Below are positions 13,328 to 15,353 of a DNA stretch of 15,353 nt, one piece after another; position 1 is the first letter of the stretch; each line of letters opens with the position of its first letter. The notes beneath the pieces are model-generated. The model ran no database searches, was not told where the DNA came from, and saw only the letters and a program-made list of their open reading frames with translations. Origin of the DNA: Halomonas halophila. Its GTDB lineage: Bacteria > Pseudomonadota > Gammaproteobacteria > Pseudomonadales > Halomonadaceae. The DNA lies in NCBI GenBank assembly GCA_002433675.1, contig DJIP01000359.1:1-15353 (forward strand), written 5' to 3'. The translations under genes were made by a program, and so were the position numbers.

Positions 13328-13561
13328 ATGAAGACCAGAAACGCGCTGCTCGTATTGGCCCTGTTGGCCCTGCCGTTGTCCGCACAGGCAGGTGTTGTCG
13401 ATGGCAAGATCGCCAAGCTGGCCGAGCCGCTGGCCCCCGCACAAGGGCCCTGCGCCAACCATCACACCACCTACTGCGCGGCCGAACACGCTGGTGCCAC
13501 GCAGGACGCCGGTCTCGATGCCCGCGAGTCGGCAAGCCAGGAGCAACAGGGCCATAGCTGA
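13328..13561 (+). CDS. Small exported protein with a Cys/His cluster, function unknown
   Basis: 77 residues. The first 21 are a clear Sec signal peptide (KTR, hydrophobic ALLVLALLALPL, then SAQA), leaving a mature peptide of about 56 residues. It contains PCANHHTTYCAAEH, with C42, H45, H46, C50 and H54 close together, suggesting either a disulfide or a metal site. The tail is acidic, polar and Gln/Ser-rich. The ATG at 13328 has AGGAG seven bases upstream, which rules out the longer open frame from 13286. It is followed by a strong hairpin, so it is probably a single-gene transcript. I recognise no family. Confidence 0.7.
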   Translation: MKTRNALLVLALLALPLSAQAGVVDGKIAKLAEPLAPAQGPCANHHTTYCAAEHAGATQDAGLDARESASQEQQGHS

Positions 13562-13587
13562 AAGCGCTGATGCTGGCGGAACCCAGA

Positions 13588-13625
13588 ACGACGATGCCCC
13601 GGCCAACTGGCCGGGGCATCGTCGT
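13588..13625. terminator. 17-bp perfect hairpin between convergent genes
   Basis: Bases 13588-13604 (ACGACGATGCCCCGGCC) pair without mismatch with 13609-13625 around the loop AACT. It lies 26 bases after the small exported gene and 23 bases beyond the stop of the convergent symporter gene, so it can serve both strands. Neither side has a T tract; the strong stem may act with Rho or as an RNA end protector. Confidence 0.65.
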
Positions 13626-13648
13626 ATGGCAGGGGGCCGGGGTGCTGG

Positions 13649-14902
13649 TCAGGTCTTGTTGGCGGCGTTGTAGACGTTCTCGTCGAGTTCGCCCTCGCTC
13701 TTGCCGACCAGGGTGGTGACCATCAGGTCGCCGGCCACGTTGACGCTGGTACGGGCCATGTCGAGGATGCGATCGACGCCGGCGACCACCGCCAGGGCTT
13801 CCAGCGGCAGGCCAATCTGGGCCATGACGATGGACAGCATCACCAGGCCGGCGCCGGGTACACCGGCGGTGCCGATGGAGGCCAGGGTGCCGGTGACGAT
13901 GATCATGCCGTAGTCGGCCAGGCTCAGGTCGACACCGATCAACTGGGCGATGAATACCGCCACCACCCCCTGATAGATGGCGGTGCCGTCCATGTTGATG
14001 GTGGCGCCCACCGGCAGCACGAAGCCGGCGACACCCTCGGACACGCCGAGGTTCTTCGTCGCGCAGCGCAGCGAGACCGGCAGGGTGCCGGACGAGGACG
14101 CCGATGAATAGGCCACCACCAGAGCGTCGAGGATGCCTTGCAGGTAGCGCACCGGATTGAGGCGACCGAGCAGCGTCAGCAGCCCGGAGTAGACCACCAG
14201 CACGTGGACGACGCTGGCCAGGTAGGCCACTCCGATCACCTTGACCAGGGGCAGCAGCACCTCGGCGCCGTAGCTGCCGGCGACGTGGGCGATCAGACCG
14301 AACACGCCGAAGGGCGCCAGCGCCATCACCAGGCTGGTCAGCTTGACCATGGCCTCGGCGAAGCTCTCGAACACCTTGACCACCGGCTCGCCCTTCTCGC
14401 CGATCAGGGTCAGCGAGACACCGAGGCCGATGGCGAACACGATGATCTGCAGGATATTGCCGCTGGCCAGGGCGTCCACCGGGTTCTGGGGCACCAGGCC
14501 AACCACGATCTGTACCAGGCTGGGGGCTTCCTTGGCGGCGTCAGGGTTGGCCTCGAAGGTCATGTCGAGGCCAACGCCGGGCTGAAACAGCCAGGAGGCG
14601 GCCAGGCCGATGGCGATGGCGAAGGCGGTGGTCACCAGATACAGCGCGATGGTTCGTGCGCCGATGCGGCCCATCTTCTGGGGATCACGCATGGCGGTGA
14701 TACCGACCACCAGGGTCGAGAACACCAGCGGCACGATCAGCATCTTGATGGCGCTGATGAAGATGTCACCGATGGGCTTGAATACGCTGGCGCTCTCGCC
14801 CATCAGGGTGCCGACGAGGACACCCAGGGCGAGGCCGACCAGTATCTTCTGCCACAGCGGGATACGGCGCCACAGGCCGGGGGAACGATCGGGGGTGGAC
14901 AT
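13649..14902 (-). CDS. Dicarboxylate/amino acid:cation symporter (SLC1/DAACS family, GltP-like)
   Basis: 417-residue inner-membrane symporter that takes up acidic amino acids or C4-dicarboxylates with Na+ or H+. Family landmarks are in order: N-terminal helices, the serine-rich hairpin SSASSSGTLP (266-275), NMDGT in helix 7 (303-307), the GVPGAG tip of the second hairpin (347-352), and the helix-8 substrate site DMARTSVNVAGD with D381, R384, T385, N388 and D392. The arginine is the residue that binds the side-chain carboxylate in glutamate/aspartate transporters, so an acidic substrate is favoured. NMDGT suggests sodium coupling. The ATG at 14902 has GGAG seven bases upstream and begins the conserved protein; the open frame to 14944 is ignored. 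Monocistronic, with the shared hairpin after it. Confidence 0.93.
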   Translation of the reverse strand: MSTPDRSPGLWRRIPLWQKILVGLALGVLVGTLMGESASVFKPIGDIFISAIKMLIVPLVFSTLVVGITAMRDPQKMGRIGARTIALYLVTTAFAIAIGLAASWLFQPGVGLDMTFEANPDAAKEAPSLVQIVVGLVPQNPVDALASGNILQIIVFAIGLGVSLTLIGEKGEPVVKVFESFAEAMVKLTSLVMALAPFGVFGLIAHVAGSYGAEVLLPLVKVIGVAYLASVVHVLVVYSGLLTLLGRLNPVRYLQGILDALVVAYSSASSSGTLPVSLRCATKNLGVSEGVAGFVLPVGATINMDGTAIYQGVVAVFIAQLIGVDLSLADYGMIIVTGTLASIGTAGVPGAGLVMLSIVMAQIGLPLEALAVVAGVDRILDMARTSVNVAGDLMVTTLVGKSEGELDENVYNAANKT

Positions 14903-15091
14903 GGGGAGGCTCCAGAAGGACAGGGTGGATGGCCTGCCGTGCAAGGTGGGAAGACGCGATACCCATCGATAGCCAGCAAAATATTCTCGTTGATTGCTAT
15001 CGGATGGGTGATCGGCACGATGGTGGCGAATTCTACCGAATAATCTTCCTCGGTGTTTTCATCCGTTGCACACCTTCTGGTGCCCAGAGGC

Positions 15092-15114
15092 CACCTGGGA
15101 ACGGCTCCCAGGTG
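15092..15114 (-). terminator. Hairpin after the dienelactone-hydrolase-like gene
   Basis: CACCTGGGA and TCCCAGGTG form a perfect 9-bp stem with a 5-base loop, 26 bases beyond the stop of the right-edge gene and upstream of the symporter gene. No T tract. Probable transcript end; the rest of the 14903-15140 gap should contain the symporter promoter (TAGAAT at about 15036, minus strand, is a possible -10), but I see no convincing -35. Confidence 0.45.
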
Positions 15115-15140
15115 TCCGGGCGGTTGACGACGCTAGCGGC

Positions 15141-15353
15141 TCAGCCCTGATCCTGCTGTTCCAGGGCGCGCCGCAGCAACTGATGGAAGGCCGCCCAGGA
15201 AGCCTGGTCGGCCCGAGCCTGGTAGCGATCGCTGCCGAACACCGTGAAGGCGTGGGGCGCACCGGAGTAGACCTGGATCTCGTAGGGGACGCCAGCGGTC
15301 TCCAGCTCCTCGGACAGCGCCGCCACCTGGTCCATGCCGATGGAGGCGTCGGC
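15141..15353 (-). CDS. Dienelactone hydrolase family protein (C-terminal end only)
   Basis: The last 70 residues of an alpha/beta hydrolase whose start lies beyond the right edge. The stretch VPYEIQVYSGAPHAFTVFGSD carries the typical dienelactone-hydrolase GA-HAF motif with the triad histidine (in APHAF), followed by the usual closing helix AWAAFHQLLRRAL-type sequence. The nucleophile (Cys or Ser) and Asp are outside the window, so activity cannot be judged. Family members are about 230-290 residues, mostly acting on lactones or esters. Confidence 0.8.
   Translation of the reverse strand, partial: ADASIGMDQVAALSEELETAGVPYEIQVYSGAPHAFTVFGSDRYQARADQASWAAFHQLLRRALEQQDQG

Noticed and set aside
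14138..15043. 301-codon plus-strand frame over the symporter
   Set aside because: Antisense to a gene with complete SLC1 motifs; Gln/His/Asp-rich shadow.

Overview
The window looks like a chromosomal catabolic/transport region of a high-GC gammaproteobacterium. A halophile of the Halomonas type is the best guess, because of the strong G/C bias at third codon positions, the two TRAP transporters, the FCD-type GntR regulators and a Fur box. No rRNA, tRNA, CRISPR array, prophage or insertion sequence was seen. The genus call is inference and no database was consulted.

Positions 1-5158, minus strand: a five-gene operon reading leftwards out of the window. In transcription order it holds a single-cysteine Asp/Glu-racemase/arylmalonate-decarboxylase-like enzyme, a TRAP binding protein with six cysteines, a TRAP small permease, a TRAP large permease and a dihydropyrimidinase/hydantoinase-type amidohydrolase cut by the left edge. 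Positions 5594-6301, plus strand: a divergent FCD-GntR regulator. The 435-bp divergent gap carries a near-perfect 24-bp palindrome, a good operator candidate.

Positions 6879-11386, plus strand: a second unit with TRAP binding protein, small permease and large permease (ATGA overlaps), a hydantoin-racemase-like protein that lacks both catalytic cysteines, and a second FCD-GntR regulator. The two halves mirror each other: TRAP system, racemase-superfamily enzyme and GntR. The simplest reading is paired uptake and breakdown of one class of small organic acid or cyclic amide (hydantoin, dihydropyrimidine or imide type). The substrate is not readable from sequence. The 5' leaders of three genes share unusual CAA/AAC-rich tracts, and the two AT-rich control regions share a 10-bp core.

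Positions 11387-15353: unrelated genes. A 56-bp tandem repeat grows out of the 3' end of the second gntR. It is followed by a small unknown gene behind a consensus-like promoter and Fur box, an overlapping convergent C45-family Ntn acyltransferase/peptidase, a small exported Cys/His protein, a strong 17-bp hairpin, a convergent SLC1-type dicarboxylate/amino-acid symporter, and the C-terminal end of a dienelactone-hydrolase-family protein cut by the right edge.

Three sets of short degenerate tandem repeats lie just downstream of genes. Two of them start inside the last codons and include the stop codon.
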